Origin: Amycolatopsis sp. NBC_01488
GTDB taxonomy: Bacteria > Actinomycetota > Actinomycetes > Mycobacteriales > Pseudonocardiaceae
DNA: 64,000 nt
Assembly (NCBI RefSeq): GCF_036227105.1
Contig: NZ_CP109434.1
Span: 4,931,001-4,995,000 of the forward strand
Direction: 5' to 3'
Under the pieces are notes generated by a model. That model had not been told where the DNA came from and searched no databases. It saw only the letters and a list, made by a program, of their open reading frames with translations. Shown piece after piece: positions 50,092-58,850 of this stretch (positions are counted from its first letter, which is position 1; every line of letters starts with the position of its first letter). Both the position numbers and the translations under genes were made by a program.

Positions 50092-51036
50092 GTGGACGAA
50101 TCGGAGGACCGGGAACCGGCGCTGGTGCAGGCCAAGGCGCTGGTGAAGCGCTTCGGCGAGTTCGAGGCGGTGCGCGGGATCGACGCCGAGGTGCGGCGCG
50201 GGGAGGCGTTCGGCTTCCTCGGCCCGAACGGCGCCGGCAAGTCGTCGACGATGCGGATGATCGCGTGCGTGTCACCTCGCACCGACGGCGACCTCCGCGT
50301 GCTGGGGCTGGATCCGGAGGTCGCCGGGCCGCGGATCCGCGCGCGCCTCGGCGTGGTGCCGCAGCAGGACAACCTGGACGTCGAGCTGACCGTCCGGGAA
50401 AACCTGCTGATCTACGGCCGGTACTTCGGGCTGTCCCGGGCGGCGGCCCGGCGCAAGGCGGACGAGCTGCTGGAGTTCGCGCAGCTCCAAGATCGGGCCG
50501 CCGACAAGGTCGACCCGCTGTCGGGCGGCATGAAACGCCGGCTGACGATCGCGCGGTCCCTGGTCAACGACCCCGAGCTGCTGCTGCTCGACGAGCCGAC
50601 GACCGGCCTCGACCCGCAGGCGCGGCACCTGCTGTGGGACCGGCTGTTCCGGCTCAAGGAGCAGGGCACGACGCTGATCGTCACGACCCACTACATGGAC
50701 GAGGCGGAGCAGCTGTGCGATCGCCTGGTCGTGATGGACCACGGCCGCATCGCGGCGGAGGGCTCGCCCGCGGAGCTGATCAGCCGCTACTCGACGCGCG
50801 AGGTGGTGGAGCTGCGCTTCGCGACCGGGCAGCAGGTGTCGGCGGCACAGCAGGTGGCGGGGCTGGCCGAGCGGGTCGAGGTGCTGCCGGACCGGGTGCT
50901 GCTGTACAGCGACAACGGCGAAGACACCCTGGAGCACGCACATTCCCGCGGCGTCCGGCCGCTGTCGAGCCTGGTGCGCAGGAGTTCGCTGGAGGACGTG
51001 TTCCTGCGTCTGACCGGGCGGACGCTGGTGGACTGA
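50092..51036 (+). CDS. ABC transporter ATP-binding protein (DrrA/NodI type)
   Basis: 314 residues. Walker A 'GPNGAGKSS' (44-52), Q-loop 'VVPQQDNLD', ABC signature 'LSGGM', Walker B 'LLLLDEPTTGLD' and H-loop 'TTHYMDEAEQL'. The C-terminal 90 residues resemble the drug-resistance DrrA/NodI extension ('RSSLEDVFLRLTGRTLVD'). It powers export through the two ABC-2 permeases downstream. The GTG at 50092 is chosen as the first in-frame start. Its TGA overlaps the next ATG (TGATG). Confidence 0.93.
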   Translation: MDESEDREPALVQAKALVKRFGEFEAVRGIDAEVRRGEAFGFLGPNGAGKSSTMRMIACVSPRTDGDLRVLGLDPEVAGPRIRARLGVVPQQDNLDVELTVRENLLIYGRYFGLSRAAARRKADELLEFAQLQDRAADKVDPLSGGMKRRLTIARSLVNDPELLLLDEPTTGLDPQARHLLWDRLFRLKEQGTTLIVTTHYMDEAEQLCDRLVVMDHGRIAAEGSPAELISRYSTREVVELRFATGQQVSAAQQVAGLAERVEVLPDRVLLYSDNGEDTLEHAHSRGVRPLSSLVRRSSLEDVFLRLTGRTLVD

Positions 51037-51368
51037 TGGTGATCGTCCTCGCCGGTGCCCCCGGCCCGCTCGCGAAGCAGGTCACCCGCGGCAGCGCGCC
51101 CGTGGAGCGTGAAGCCCGTGGTGGCTCGCTCCCCGACCCTGTTGGTCGTGGTGGCCTGCTCTCGGCTCTCGTGGATAGTGGTGGCTCGCTTTCGGACCGC
51201 GCCGGTCTTGGCGGCTCGCTCCCGGAGCCCGCCGCCCGCTTCCCCTTCTTCGACCAGCCCATCCGCGTCGGCGGCGCGCTGCCGCTCGCGTCGGGCAGCT
51301 CAGCCGCCCGCAGCCGCACTGCCCGCGGCGGCCCCGGGCACCCGGCCCGCGTCCGGAGGCGGCCATGA
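51036..51368 (+). CDS. Repeat-containing small ORF between ABC ATPase and permease
   Basis: 110 residues. Its ATG overlaps the ATPase stop (TGATG) and its TGA overlaps the permease start (ATGA), so both ends are translationally coupled. The middle holds four imperfect 10-residue repeats: RGGSLPDPVG, RGGLLSALVD, SGGSLSDRAG and LGGSLPEPAA. The start 'MVIVLAGAPGPLA' is mildly hydrophobic and the C-terminus is Arg-rich ('TARGGPGHPARVRRRP'). No known family. It may be a real extra component, or a read-through frame in a repeat-bearing spacer; the double overlap favours a gene. Confidence 0.5.
   Translation: MVIVLAGAPGPLAKQVTRGSAPVEREARGGSLPDPVGRGGLLSALVDSGGSLSDRAGLGGSLPEPAARFPFFDQPIRVGGALPLASGSSAARSRTARGGPGHPARVRRRP
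51117..51236. repeat. Four 30-bp tandem repeats
   Basis: Units begin at 51117, 51147, 51177 and 51207, each close to 'NGTGGTGGCTCGCT' plus a variable half. The period of 30 keeps the reading frame and gives 10-residue protein repeats in the small ORF. Confidence 0.75.
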
Positions 51369-52171
51369 CCACCGTCGCACCGACCGGCCGCGTCGTCGGC
51401 AAGTGGCACGGCGCCTGGCTGCGCGTCGAGGGGTACTGGACCTGGTACCGCCGCCATTGGTTGTCCACCTTGTACTCCACCGGCCTGCAACCCGTCCTGT
51501 TCCTCGCCGCCATGGGCCTCGGCTTCGGCTCGCAGGTGCGGCCCGGCGCGGTCACCGGCGGCCTGTCCTACCTCCAGTACATCGCTCCGGCCCTGCTCGC
51601 CGCCGGTGCCGCGCAGCAGGCCGTCGGCGATTCGAGCTATCCCGTGCTGTCGGGGTTCAAGTGGCAGAAGGACTACCTGGCCGTCACGGCCACGCCGGTC
51701 TCGCCCGGCCAGGTGCTCGGGGGCCACCTGATCTGGTCGGCGCTGCGCCTGACGCTCGCCGGCGCGATCTACGCGTTCGTCGCCCTCTTCTTCGGCGCCT
51801 GGACCGGCCCCGGCGTGCTGCTCGTGATCCTCGCCGGCACCGTCACCGGCCTGGCCTGCAGCACGCCGATGGCCGCGCTGGCCGCGCGGACGTTCGACGA
51901 GGGCCAGCGCTTCGGACTGATCTTCCGCTTCGTCCTGATGCCGATGACCCTGTTCTCCGGCACGTTCTTCCCGATCTCGCAACTGCCGGCCGCGATCCGC
52001 TGGCTGGCCTGGCTTTCCCCGCTGTGGCACGGCACGCAGCTGGCCCGCGGCTTGAGCGTCGGGGGAGTCGGCGGCTGGGCGATGCTCGGCCACTTCGCGG
52101 TGCTCGCGGCGTTGTTCGCGGCCGGGTGGGCGGTCGCGCACCGGGCCTTCTACCGGAGGCTGGTGGTCTGA
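51365..52171 (+). CDS. ABC-2 type permease 1
   Basis: 268 residues, six predicted helices in the ABC2_membrane fold: 'LYSTGLQPVLFLAAMGLGFG', 'YLQYIAPALLAAGAAQQAV', 'LTLAGAIYAFVALFFGAW', 'GVLLVILAGTVTGLACSTPMAAL', 'FGLIFRFVLMPMTLFSGTFFP' and the last near 'FAVLAALFAAGWAVAH'. 'FSGTFFPISQLPAAIRWLAWLSPLWHGTQLARGL' is the family's typical end. ATG overlaps the small ORF stop, and its own stop overlaps permease 2 (TGATG). Confidence 0.92.
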   Translation: MTTVAPTGRVVGKWHGAWLRVEGYWTWYRRHWLSTLYSTGLQPVLFLAAMGLGFGSQVRPGAVTGGLSYLQYIAPALLAAGAAQQAVGDSSYPVLSGFKWQKDYLAVTATPVSPGQVLGGHLIWSALRLTLAGAIYAFVALFFGAWTGPGVLLVILAGTVTGLACSTPMAALAARTFDEGQRFGLIFRFVLMPMTLFSGTFFPISQLPAAIRWLAWLSPLWHGTQLARGLSVGGVGGWAMLGHFAVLAALFAAGWAVAHRAFYRRLVV

Positions 52172-53001
52172 TGGTGAGCGTCCAAGCCCCACCCGCGCGC
52201 GCCGGGCTGCTGCTGCGGATCCTGCCGCCCGGCCTGTACGCGGGCCGCGCGCGCATGCTCGTCGAACGGTCGGTGCGGGTCTACCGGAACAGCTGGCTGA
52301 TCTTCCTCTCCGGCGCGGCCGAGCCGTTCCTGTACCTGCTGGCGTTCCAGCTGGGGTTCGGCAAGCTCGTCACCGAGGTGGCCGGCCCGGACGGCCGCCC
52401 GATGGGCTACGTCGCGTTCGTGGCACCGGCCCTGCTCGCGACGTCGGCGATGAACGGCGCGGTCTTCGAGTCGACGTACAACCTCTTCTTCAAGCTGCGC
52501 TACGCGAAGCTGTACGACGCGATGCTGGCGACGCCGATCGGCCCGCTCGACGTCGCACTCGGCGAGATCGGCTGGGCGATGACGCGTGGCGGCGTCTACG
52601 CGGTGGCGTTCCTCGCGATCGCGGCGGCGATGGGGCTGCTGGCGTCGTGGTGGGCGCTGCTGATGGTCCCGGCGGCGCTGCTGGTCGGGTTGGCCTTCTC
52701 GGCGATCGGTATGGCCCTGGTGACGTTCCTGCGCTCGACGGCCCAGTTCGACTACATCGCGCTGGGCCTGATGCCGATGTTCCTGTTCGCGACGACGTTC
52801 TTCCCGCTGTCGGTCTACCCGGAGCCGCTGCAGTGGGTGGTCCGCTGCCTCCCGCTGTACCACGCGATCGAGCTGATGCGCGGCCTGGCGACCGGTCTGC
52901 TGTCCGGCAGCATGCTGGTCAACCTGGCCTACCTGCTGGTCCTGGGCGCGGTCGGCCTCTGGGCCTCGACGAGGAGGATCGCCAAGCTCCTGCTCACGTG
53001 A
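52171..53001 (+). CDS. ABC-2 type permease 2
   Basis: 276 residues, six helices. 'EPFLYLLAFQLGFGKLV', 'YVAFVAPALLATSAMNGAVFESTYNLFFKLRYAKLYDAMLATPIGPLDVALGEIGW' and 'MPMFLFATTFFPLSVYPEPLQWVVRCLPLYHAIELMRGL' are typical of DrrB/NodJ proteins. With permease 1 it should form a heterodimeric export channel driven by the upstream ATPase. The substrate is unknown; lipids or antibiotics are usual for the class. It ends 3 bp from the convergent protease gene. Confidence 0.92.
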   Translation: MVSVQAPPARAGLLLRILPPGLYAGRARMLVERSVRVYRNSWLIFLSGAAEPFLYLLAFQLGFGKLVTEVAGPDGRPMGYVAFVAPALLATSAMNGAVFESTYNLFFKLRYAKLYDAMLATPIGPLDVALGEIGWAMTRGGVYAVAFLAIAAAMGLLASWWALLMVPAALLVGLAFSAIGMALVTFLRSTAQFDYIALGLMPMFLFATTFFPLSVYPEPLQWVVRCLPLYHAIELMRGLATGLLSGSMLVNLAYLLVLGAVGLWASTRRIAKLLLT

Positions 53002-53004
53002 GCC

Positions 53005-54438
53005 TCACCGGGCCGGATCGGGCCGTCCCCGGGGCGCGGCGGCGGCCAGCGCGTCCACCATCCCGTGCCCGTAGAAGCCGTTGAACCCCTCGTACCCCGC
53101 GCAGTACGCGTCCTGGGTCCCGTCGCCGGTGAGGTCGTAGTCGGCCGGGCACGGCATCGGCATCGCCTCAGCGTCCAGCGTCCGCCGCAGCTGCCGCGGC
53201 CCGGCCTGCGGCAACGACGACGCGAGCAGGGCCAGCACCCCGGTCGCGTGCGGCGCGGCCATCGACGTCCCGCACAGCGGGGCGTACCCGCCGGGCACCG
53301 TCGACAGCACGCACTCGCCCGTCTCGCCACCGGGCGCGGTGACATCGATCACGCCCAGCCCGTACGAGCTGTAGCCCGCCTTCACCCGGTCCGAGCCGAC
53401 GGCGGACACCGCGACGACGTCCCGCAGCGCGGCCGGCAGCGCCTCGCAGCCCGAACCCGCGCCGGGCGAGCCGGAGCGCGCCGACGGCGTCAGGTCGACG
53501 GCCTCGTTGGTCGCCGCCGCGACGTTCAGCGTGCCCGCCGAGGTGCTGTACTCCACGGCTCTCGCCAGGGCCTCGTGCACCACGCCGCGGTCGTCGCCGC
53601 GGATGCACGACAGCGTCCACGGGTTCACGAAGAAGCTGCTGTTCGTCAGCCGCATGTGCCGGGACGCCGCCCACATCAGCCCGCACACCGCGGCCTCCGG
53701 GTCGGCGTACCCGCGGTCGTCGATCACCTTCACCGACGCCACGCGCACCCCGGGCGCCACTCCCGTCACGCCGTGGCCGTCGTCGGCCGCCGCGATGATC
53801 CCCGCCACGTGCGTGCCGTGCACCGACGTCGTCGGCTTCCACGACGCTTCGGCCCGGTCGGGCGCGCCGGTCAGGCAGCCCGCGGAGTCGTCGCGGTCGA
53901 GGGCGGCGCTGAGGTCCGGGTGGTCGGGGTCGATCCCCGAGTCCAGGACGCCGACGACGACGTCCCGGCTGCCGGGCGAAACGCCGGAGGTGCCGGGCGC
54001 GCGGCCCGCGTTGATCATCCGCATGTCCCACTGCCGGTCGCTCAGGTCCGCGGTGGGCACGCGGGCCGGGTCGGTGACGGGCAGCGTCGCGCGCGCGGGC
54101 TGCGGCCTGACCTCGGTGGCGCGCTGGGCGGCCAGCCGCTCGGCCTGGGCGCTGAACGCCCGGTCGAGCCCGATCCGGGCACCGAACGAAGAGTCGCCCG
54201 AGGTCGCGACGGCGACGGCGATCTGCGGGTAGTAGACGGTGGTGGCGCCGCACGCGCCGGCGACCTGCGCGCGAGCGGAGGACTCGGCCGTGCCGCGGTC
54301 GAAGGTGACGACGTAGCGCAGCGGCCGGCCGTGGCCGCAGGACGGCTCGTCGGCCGCCGCCGGACCGGCGGTGACGCATCCCGAAAGCACCAGGACGGTG
54401 CACACGGCCGTCCGCAGGGGCCGCGCCAGCAGGGACAC
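53005..54438 (-). CDS. S8 (subtilisin-like) serine protease, exported
   Basis: 477 residues. The N-terminal signal 'LRTAVCTVLVLSGC' has an L-S-G-C lipobox (Cys21), so it may be a lipoprotein. An inhibitor-I9-like propeptide follows, then the catalytic triad: Asp166 ('GVLDSGIDPDHPDL'), His207 ('SVHGTHVAGI') and Ser392 ('LCGTSMAAPHATG'). The C-terminus has a Cys-rich segment ('PMPCPADYDLTGDGTQDAYCAGYEG'). It should act outside the cell. GTG at 54438 has GGGAGGTCC in front. Confidence 0.92.
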   Translation of the reverse strand: MSLLARPLRTAVCTVLVLSGCVTAGPAAADEPSCGHGRPLRYVVTFDRGTAESSARAQVAGACGATTVYYPQIAVAVATSGDSSFGARIGLDRAFSAQAERLAAQRATEVRPQPARATLPVTDPARVPTADLSDRQWDMRMINAGRAPGTSGVSPGSRDVVVGVLDSGIDPDHPDLSAALDRDDSAGCLTGAPDRAEASWKPTTSVHGTHVAGIIAAADDGHGVTGVAPGVRVASVKVIDDRGYADPEAAVCGLMWAASRHMRLTNSSFFVNPWTLSCIRGDDRGVVHEALARAVEYSTSAGTLNVAAATNEAVDLTPSARSGSPGAGSGCEALPAALRDVVAVSAVGSDRVKAGYSSYGLGVIDVTAPGGETGECVLSTVPGGYAPLCGTSMAAPHATGVLALLASSLPQAGPRQLRRTLDAEAMPMPCPADYDLTGDGTQDAYCAGYEGFNGFYGHGMVDALAAAAPRGRPDPAR

Positions 54439-54971
54439 CGGACCTCCCACCGGATGCAGGAACCGCGGGTGCCGGCGCGCGAGATCCCGGTCACCCCGAG
54501 CCGCACGGTAGCCACCCCGTGCCCGGCGGACAAGCGCTACGGCCAAGTTCCCCCGGCCGGTGGGGCTCGCGGCGCGCCCGGCGGCGTGGGCGGAGGTACC
54601 GAGTACGACGGAGCAGTCACCCGGTGTGGGATACTCGAGGTGGCCGCTGGGCCGCGGGGCACGTGAGAGGTGCTGCCTGCGGCGTTGTGGCCCGGTGATG
54701 TGCACGAACTCCCGCGACGCGCGTCGCTGCCCGCGAGCCGGGCGGCTGGACGACGTGGCGGGCGGCCCGGGGGCCGCGACTGGTGACGCACAACGCCGAG
54801 CAGACCTTTGACCGGGTTGCGCCACCGGATGCGGTGGTGCGGCGCCCGGTCGTCGGGCCAGGATTCCCGTCGCTGGTGACCACCACGGCGGAACGAACAG
54901 AAAGGGGCCCCTGCGCGGCCGCGTCCCTGCCGGTGAACACCGGCAGACGCGCCCGGGGGCGGAGGAGACAC
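54439..54971. other. 533-bp noncoding region upstream of rne
   Basis: No ORF here has coding-like composition together with a start site, and no tRNA or other RNA gene is recognisable. TGCCGGTG-AA-CACCGGCA (54928-54945) is an 8-bp hairpin 27 bp before the rne start. Long structured leaders of rne are known in enterobacteria to mediate autoregulation; here that is only a possibility. The region must also hold the divergent promoter of the protease gene. Confidence 0.4.
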
Positions 54972-57968
54972 ATGTCGAACGCGGAAACACCCGCCGAGCA
55001 GACCGGCGGGAATCCCGCCACACCCGCGAGCGGTCCACTGGCCGACCTGCCCGCCCGGATCCGGGTGCACGCGCTGGCCAAGCTGCTCGAGAAGCCCAGC
55101 CGGGACGTCCTGGCCCAGCTCGCGGAGCTGGGCGAAAGCGTGCGCAGCGCGCAGTCGAGCGTGACCAGGGACGTCGCGCTCAAGGTGGCCGAGGCCTTCG
55201 CCCCGGCCGAAGCCGGTGCCGCACCCGCCGAGGCCGCGCCCGAGCAGGCCCCCGCCGAGCCCGCCCGCCCGGCGGTGCCCGAGGTGCCGGCCGCCGAGGC
55301 CGAGAAGCCGCGTCCGCGGCAGAAGACCCGCGCGCACCTGCCGGTGTTCGCCGCGCCGTCGCCGGTCTTCCTGCCGCCGGAGCCTGCGGCCACCAAGCCC
55401 GCCCGCAAGCCCGCCGACCCGTTCGCGGAGCCGCCGCCCCTGCCGGAGACCCCGGCCCGCCCGGAGCCCCGCCCCGAGCCCGAGGCCGACGACGAGACCG
55501 AGGACACCTCGGCGGCCGGCGACCTCGGGGACGACGACGGCGAGGACGGCGCCAGCCGCCGCCGTCGCCGCCGCGGCCGTCGGGGCCGTGGCCGCGGCAA
55601 GGGCGCCGACGGCAGCGACGAGACCGGTGAAAACGAGGACGGCCAGGCCGAAGAGCAGCCGCGTCGCAAGTCCCGCAACGGGGACGAAAAGCCCGAAGCG
55701 GACGCCGAGGAGACCGAGGACGCCGCCGAGTCGTCGGACTCGGAAAGCGACTCCGACGACGGCGAGGGCGGTAGCAAGCGCCGTCGCCGCCGCCGTCGCC
55801 GCAAGGGCTCGGACGGCGATGACGCCGAAACCACCGACGACCCGCCCAACACCGTCACCCACGTCCGCCAGGCCAAGGCCGAGCAGGCCGAACGCGCCGA
55901 GCGCGAGCGCCCGGCGCGCGACGAGGTGCGCAGTGTCCGCGGGTCGACGCGCCTGGAGGCCAAGCGCCAGCGCCGCCGCGACGGCCGGGAGGCCGGCCGC
56001 CGCCGCGCCCCGATCCTGTCCGAGGCCGAGTTCCTCGCCCGCCGCGAGTCGGTCGAGCGCACGATGGTCGTCCTCGAAAAGGGCGATGCGACGCAGATCG
56101 CGGTGCTCGAGGACGGCGTGCTGGTCGAGCACTTCGTGACGCAGTCGGGCTCCGGCTCGATCGTCGGCAACGTCTACCTCGGCCGCGTCCAGAACGTGCT
56201 GCCGAGCATGGAGGCCGCGTTCATCGACATCGGCCGCGGCCGCAACGCCGTGCTCTACGCCGGCGAGGTCGACTGGGACGCCGCCGGCCTGGAGGGCAAG
56301 GCCCGCAAGATCGAGCAGGCGCTGTCCACCGGCGACTCCGTGCTGGTCCAGGTCACCAAGGACCCGGTCGGGCACAAGGGCGCCCGGCTGACCACGCAGA
56401 TCTCGCTGCCCGGCCGCTTCCTGGTGTACGTCCCCGCGGGCGGCGCCACCGGCATCTCCCGCAAGCTGCCGGAGAACGAGCGCCGCCGGCTCAAGGACAT
56501 CCTCAAGCGGATCGTCCCGGAGGACGCGGGCGTCATCATCCGCACCGCCTCCGAGGGCATCGGCGAGGAGGAGCTGGGCCGCGACGTCGACCGCCTGAAG
56601 GCCCAGTGGGACGTCATCAAGGAGAAGGCCGCCGCCGGTTCCGGCAAGAAGGGCGGCGCGCCGACCATGCTCTACGAAGAGCCCGACCTGCTGGTCAAGG
56701 TCGTGCGCGACCTCTTCACCGAGGACTTCACCAAGCTGGAGATCCAGGGCAACCGGTCCTGGGAAACCATCAACGACTACGTCCGGCACGTCGCGCCGGA
56801 GCTCGCCGAGCGCCTCAAGCGCTACACCGGCACCGGCGACGCGTTCGCCGACCACCGGATCGACGAGCAGATCACCAAGGCCCTCGACCGCAAGGTCTGG
56901 CTGCCGTCGGGCGGTTACCTGGTCATCGACCGCACCGAGGCGATGACGGTGATCGACGTCAACACCGGCAAGTTCACCGGATCGGGTGGCAACCTCGAGG
57001 AGACGGTGACCCGCAACAACCTGGAGTCGGCGGAGGAGATCGTCCGCCAGCTCCGGCTGCGGGACATCGGCGGCATCATCGTGATCGACTTCATCGACAT
57101 GGTCCTCGAGTCCAACCGTGAGCTGGTGCTGCGCCGGCTGACCGAGTGCCTCGGCCGCGACCGCACGCGCCACCAGGTCGCCGAGGTCACCTCGCTCGGC
57201 CTGGTGCAGATGACCCGCAAGAAGATCGGCACGGGCCTGCTGGAAGCGTTCTCCACGCCGTGCGAGCACTGCAAGGGCCGGGGCGTGATCGTCTCGACCG
57301 AGGTGCAGCGCACGAGCAGCGGCTCGCAGTCCCAGGGCGGGAACGGCAACGGCGGGAACGGCGGCGGTGGCGGTGGCGGTGCCGGGGAGAAGAGCTCCCG
57401 CCGGTCGCGCGGCCGCGGCAAGGCCGACGAAGCCGCCAAGGCCGAGGCCGAGAGCGCTGCCAAGGCCGAGGTGCACGCGGTTCCGCCGCCCGAAAAGCGC
57501 GAGTCGATCGCGTCCGCGGTGGCGGCGATGGCGAACGCCTCGAAGGTCGCGAAGGAACACGACCACGGCGCCCTGAACGGCAACGGGCACGTCCCGGAGC
57601 CGGCCAGGGAGGTCGCGGACGTCCCGGCGACCACGGAGGCGGACGAGACGCCGGTGGCGGCCGAGCCGCCCGCGGAACCCGCCCAGGAGGTCGCCGGTGT
57701 CCCGGTGACCACCGAGGCGGACGAGGCCCCGGTGCCGCAGGACGAGGAGCCCGAGGTCGAGCAGTCCCCGGCGCCGGAACCGGCGGAGGAGCCCGTCACC
57801 GCGGCTTCAGGGTCTTCGGAGGCAGGGTCTTCGGAGGCCGCGCAGCCGGTCGCCGAACCGGAGGTCAGCGTGCCGGAACCGGCCGCGCGCTCCACCCGGC
57901 GCCGTCCGCGCCGGGCCGCGTCGCGCCCGGCGGGTCCGCCGGTGCACGCCTCCGACCAGAGCAAGTGA
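54972..57968 (+). CDS. rne: Ribonuclease E/G
   Basis: 998 residues. The N-terminal 350 residues are disordered: Pro/Ala/Glu-rich, then alternating acidic blocks and Arg-rich blocks ('RRRRRGRRGRGRG'). The catalytic core has the S1 domain ('GNVYLGRVQNVLPSMEAAFIDIGRGRNAVLYAGEV'), the 5'-sensor/RNase H-like region, the metal site 'GGIIVIDFIDMVLESNREL' and the zinc-link 'TPCEHCKGRG'. A long acidic tail follows. Actinobacterial RNase E has this layout with the disordered arms on both sides of the core. It processes rRNA and mRNA. ATG follows GGAGGAGACAC. rplU follows after a strong hairpin. Confidence 0.96.
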   Translation: MSNAETPAEQTGGNPATPASGPLADLPARIRVHALAKLLEKPSRDVLAQLAELGESVRSAQSSVTRDVALKVAEAFAPAEAGAAPAEAAPEQAPAEPARPAVPEVPAAEAEKPRPRQKTRAHLPVFAAPSPVFLPPEPAATKPARKPADPFAEPPPLPETPARPEPRPEPEADDETEDTSAAGDLGDDDGEDGASRRRRRRGRRGRGRGKGADGSDETGENEDGQAEEQPRRKSRNGDEKPEADAEETEDAAESSDSESDSDDGEGGSKRRRRRRRRKGSDGDDAETTDDPPNTVTHVRQAKAEQAERAERERPARDEVRSVRGSTRLEAKRQRRRDGREAGRRRAPILSEAEFLARRESVERTMVVLEKGDATQIAVLEDGVLVEHFVTQSGSGSIVGNVYLGRVQNVLPSMEAAFIDIGRGRNAVLYAGEVDWDAAGLEGKARKIEQALSTGDSVLVQVTKDPVGHKGARLTTQISLPGRFLVYVPAGGATGISRKLPENERRRLKDILKRIVPEDAGVIIRTASEGIGEEELGRDVDRLKAQWDVIKEKAAAGSGKKGGAPTMLYEEPDLLVKVVRDLFTEDFTKLEIQGNRSWETINDYVRHVAPELAERLKRYTGTGDAFADHRIDEQITKALDRKVWLPSGGYLVIDRTEAMTVIDVNTGKFTGSGGNLEETVTRNNLESAEEIVRQLRLRDIGGIIVIDFIDMVLESNRELVLRRLTECLGRDRTRHQVAEVTSLGLVQMTRKKIGTGLLEAFSTPCEHCKGRGVIVSTEVQRTSSGSQSQGGNGNGGNGGGGGGGAGEKSSRRSRGRGKADEAAKAEAESAAKAEVHAVPPPEKRESIASAVAAMANASKVAKEHDHGALNGNGHVPEPAREVADVPATTEADETPVAAEPPAEPAQEVAGVPVTTEADEAPVPQDEEPEVEQSPAPEPAEEPVTAASGSSEAGSSEAAQPVAEPEVSVPEPAARSTRRRPRRAASRPAGPPVHASDQSK

Positions 57969-57975
57969 ACAACTA

Positions 57976-58008
57976 GGGGACCCCGGTGGTAACGCACCGG
58001 GGCACCCC
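57976..58008 (+). terminator. Strong hairpin between rne and rplU
   Basis: CCCCGGTG and CACCGGGG form an 8-bp stem around GTAACG, extended by flanking GGGG/CCCC. A second hairpin, CCGCCT-TCCCGG-AGGCGG (58063-58080), lies in the rplU leader. The first likely ends rne transcripts; the second may be part of a ribosomal-protein leader. Confidence 0.55.
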
Positions 58009-58129
58009 ACGTAACCTGTAGTACGGCCTGCCAGCAGAGTAGGTCGCTGCGCGAGTTCAGGACCGCCTTCCCGGAGGCGGGCCGATCGCGCGGGCCCCCA
58101 CCCATTGTCGAGTAATGCAGGAGACTTCC

Positions 58130-58444
58130 GTGTCGGCGTACGCGATCGTCAAGACCGGCGGCAAGCAGTACAAGGTGGCCGTCGGCGACGTCGTCGAGGT
58201 CGAGAAGCTCGAGGGCGAGCCGGGCACCGAGCACATCCTCCCCGCCGTTTTGTACGTCGACGGTGGCGAGGTCACCACGGACGCCGACGCGCTGGCGAAG
58301 GTCTCGGTCACCGGCAAGGTCGTCGAGCAGACCAAGGGTCCGAAGATCCGGATCCACAAGTTCAAGAACAAGACGGGCTACCACAAGCGCCAGGGTCACC
58401 GGCAGAAGCTGACCCGCGTCGAGGTCACCGCCATCTCCCTGTAA
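58130..58444 (+). CDS. rplU: 50S ribosomal protein L21
   Basis: 104 residues. 'YAIVKTGGKQYKVAVGDVVEVEKLEGEPG' and 'KIRIHKFKNKTGYHKRQGHRQKLTRVEVTAI' are the L21 signatures. GTG at 58130 is preferred, with CAGGAG before it; an ATG five codons upstream lacks a clear site. rpmA follows after 39 bp, as usual. Confidence 0.97.
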   Translation: MSAYAIVKTGGKQYKVAVGDVVEVEKLEGEPGTEHILPAVLYVDGGEVTTDADALAKVSVTGKVVEQTKGPKIRIHKFKNKTGYHKRQGHRQKLTRVEVTAISL

Positions 58445-58483
58445 GACCGTCTCCGGATCTTCGGCAAGAAAGAGGATTGAGCC

Positions 58484-58744
58484 ATGGCTCACAAGAAGGG
58501 TGCGTCCAGCTCCCGCAACGGTCGCGACTCGAACGCGCAGCGCCTCGGCGTCAAGCGCTTCGGCGGCCAGCAGGTCAACGCCGGCGAGATCCTGATCCGC
58601 CAGCGCGGCACCAAGTTCCACCCCGGCGTGAACGTCGGCCGTGGCGGCGACGACACGCTGTTCGCGCTGGCCACCGGCGCGGTCCAGTTCGGCGAGAAGC
58701 GCGGCCGCAAGACGGTCAACATCGTTGTGCCGACCGAAGCCTGA
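58484..58744 (+). CDS. rpmA: 50S ribosomal protein L27
   Basis: 86 residues. 'MAHKKGASSSRNGRDSNAQRLGVKRFGGQQVNAGEILIRQRGTKFHPGVNVGRGGDDTLFA' is the complete L27 signature. The N-terminus begins directly with AHKK, so it needs no proteolytic trimming of the kind seen in Firmicutes. AAAGAGGATTGAGCC precedes the ATG. An intrinsic terminator follows. Confidence 0.98.
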   Translation: MAHKKGASSSRNGRDSNAQRLGVKRFGGQQVNAGEILIRQRGTKFHPGVNVGRGGDDTLFALATGAVQFGEKRGRKTVNIVVPTEA

Positions 58745-58769
58745 CCTTCGGTCTGTCGCTAGACCTCTG

Positions 58770-58815
58770 ACGAGGGGTGGGGCCGGAATATCCGGTGCCA
58801 CCCCTCGTTTGTTTT
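58770..58815 (+). terminator. Intrinsic terminator after rpmA
   Basis: ACGAGGGGTGG (58770-58780) and CCACCCCTCGT (58798-58808) form a perfect 11-bp stem. The loop holds its own mini-hairpin CCGG-AATAT-CCGG, and TTTGTTTT follows. It is the best terminator in the window. Confidence 0.9.
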
Positions 58816-58850
58816 GTGTATCCCTTGTTCGCGAGTGAAAGAGGCAAGTC

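Noticed and set aside
54560..54811. 83-codon plus-strand frame in the rne leader
   Set aside because: No ribosome site, no domain and poor codon pattern; it overlaps the expected promoter region.
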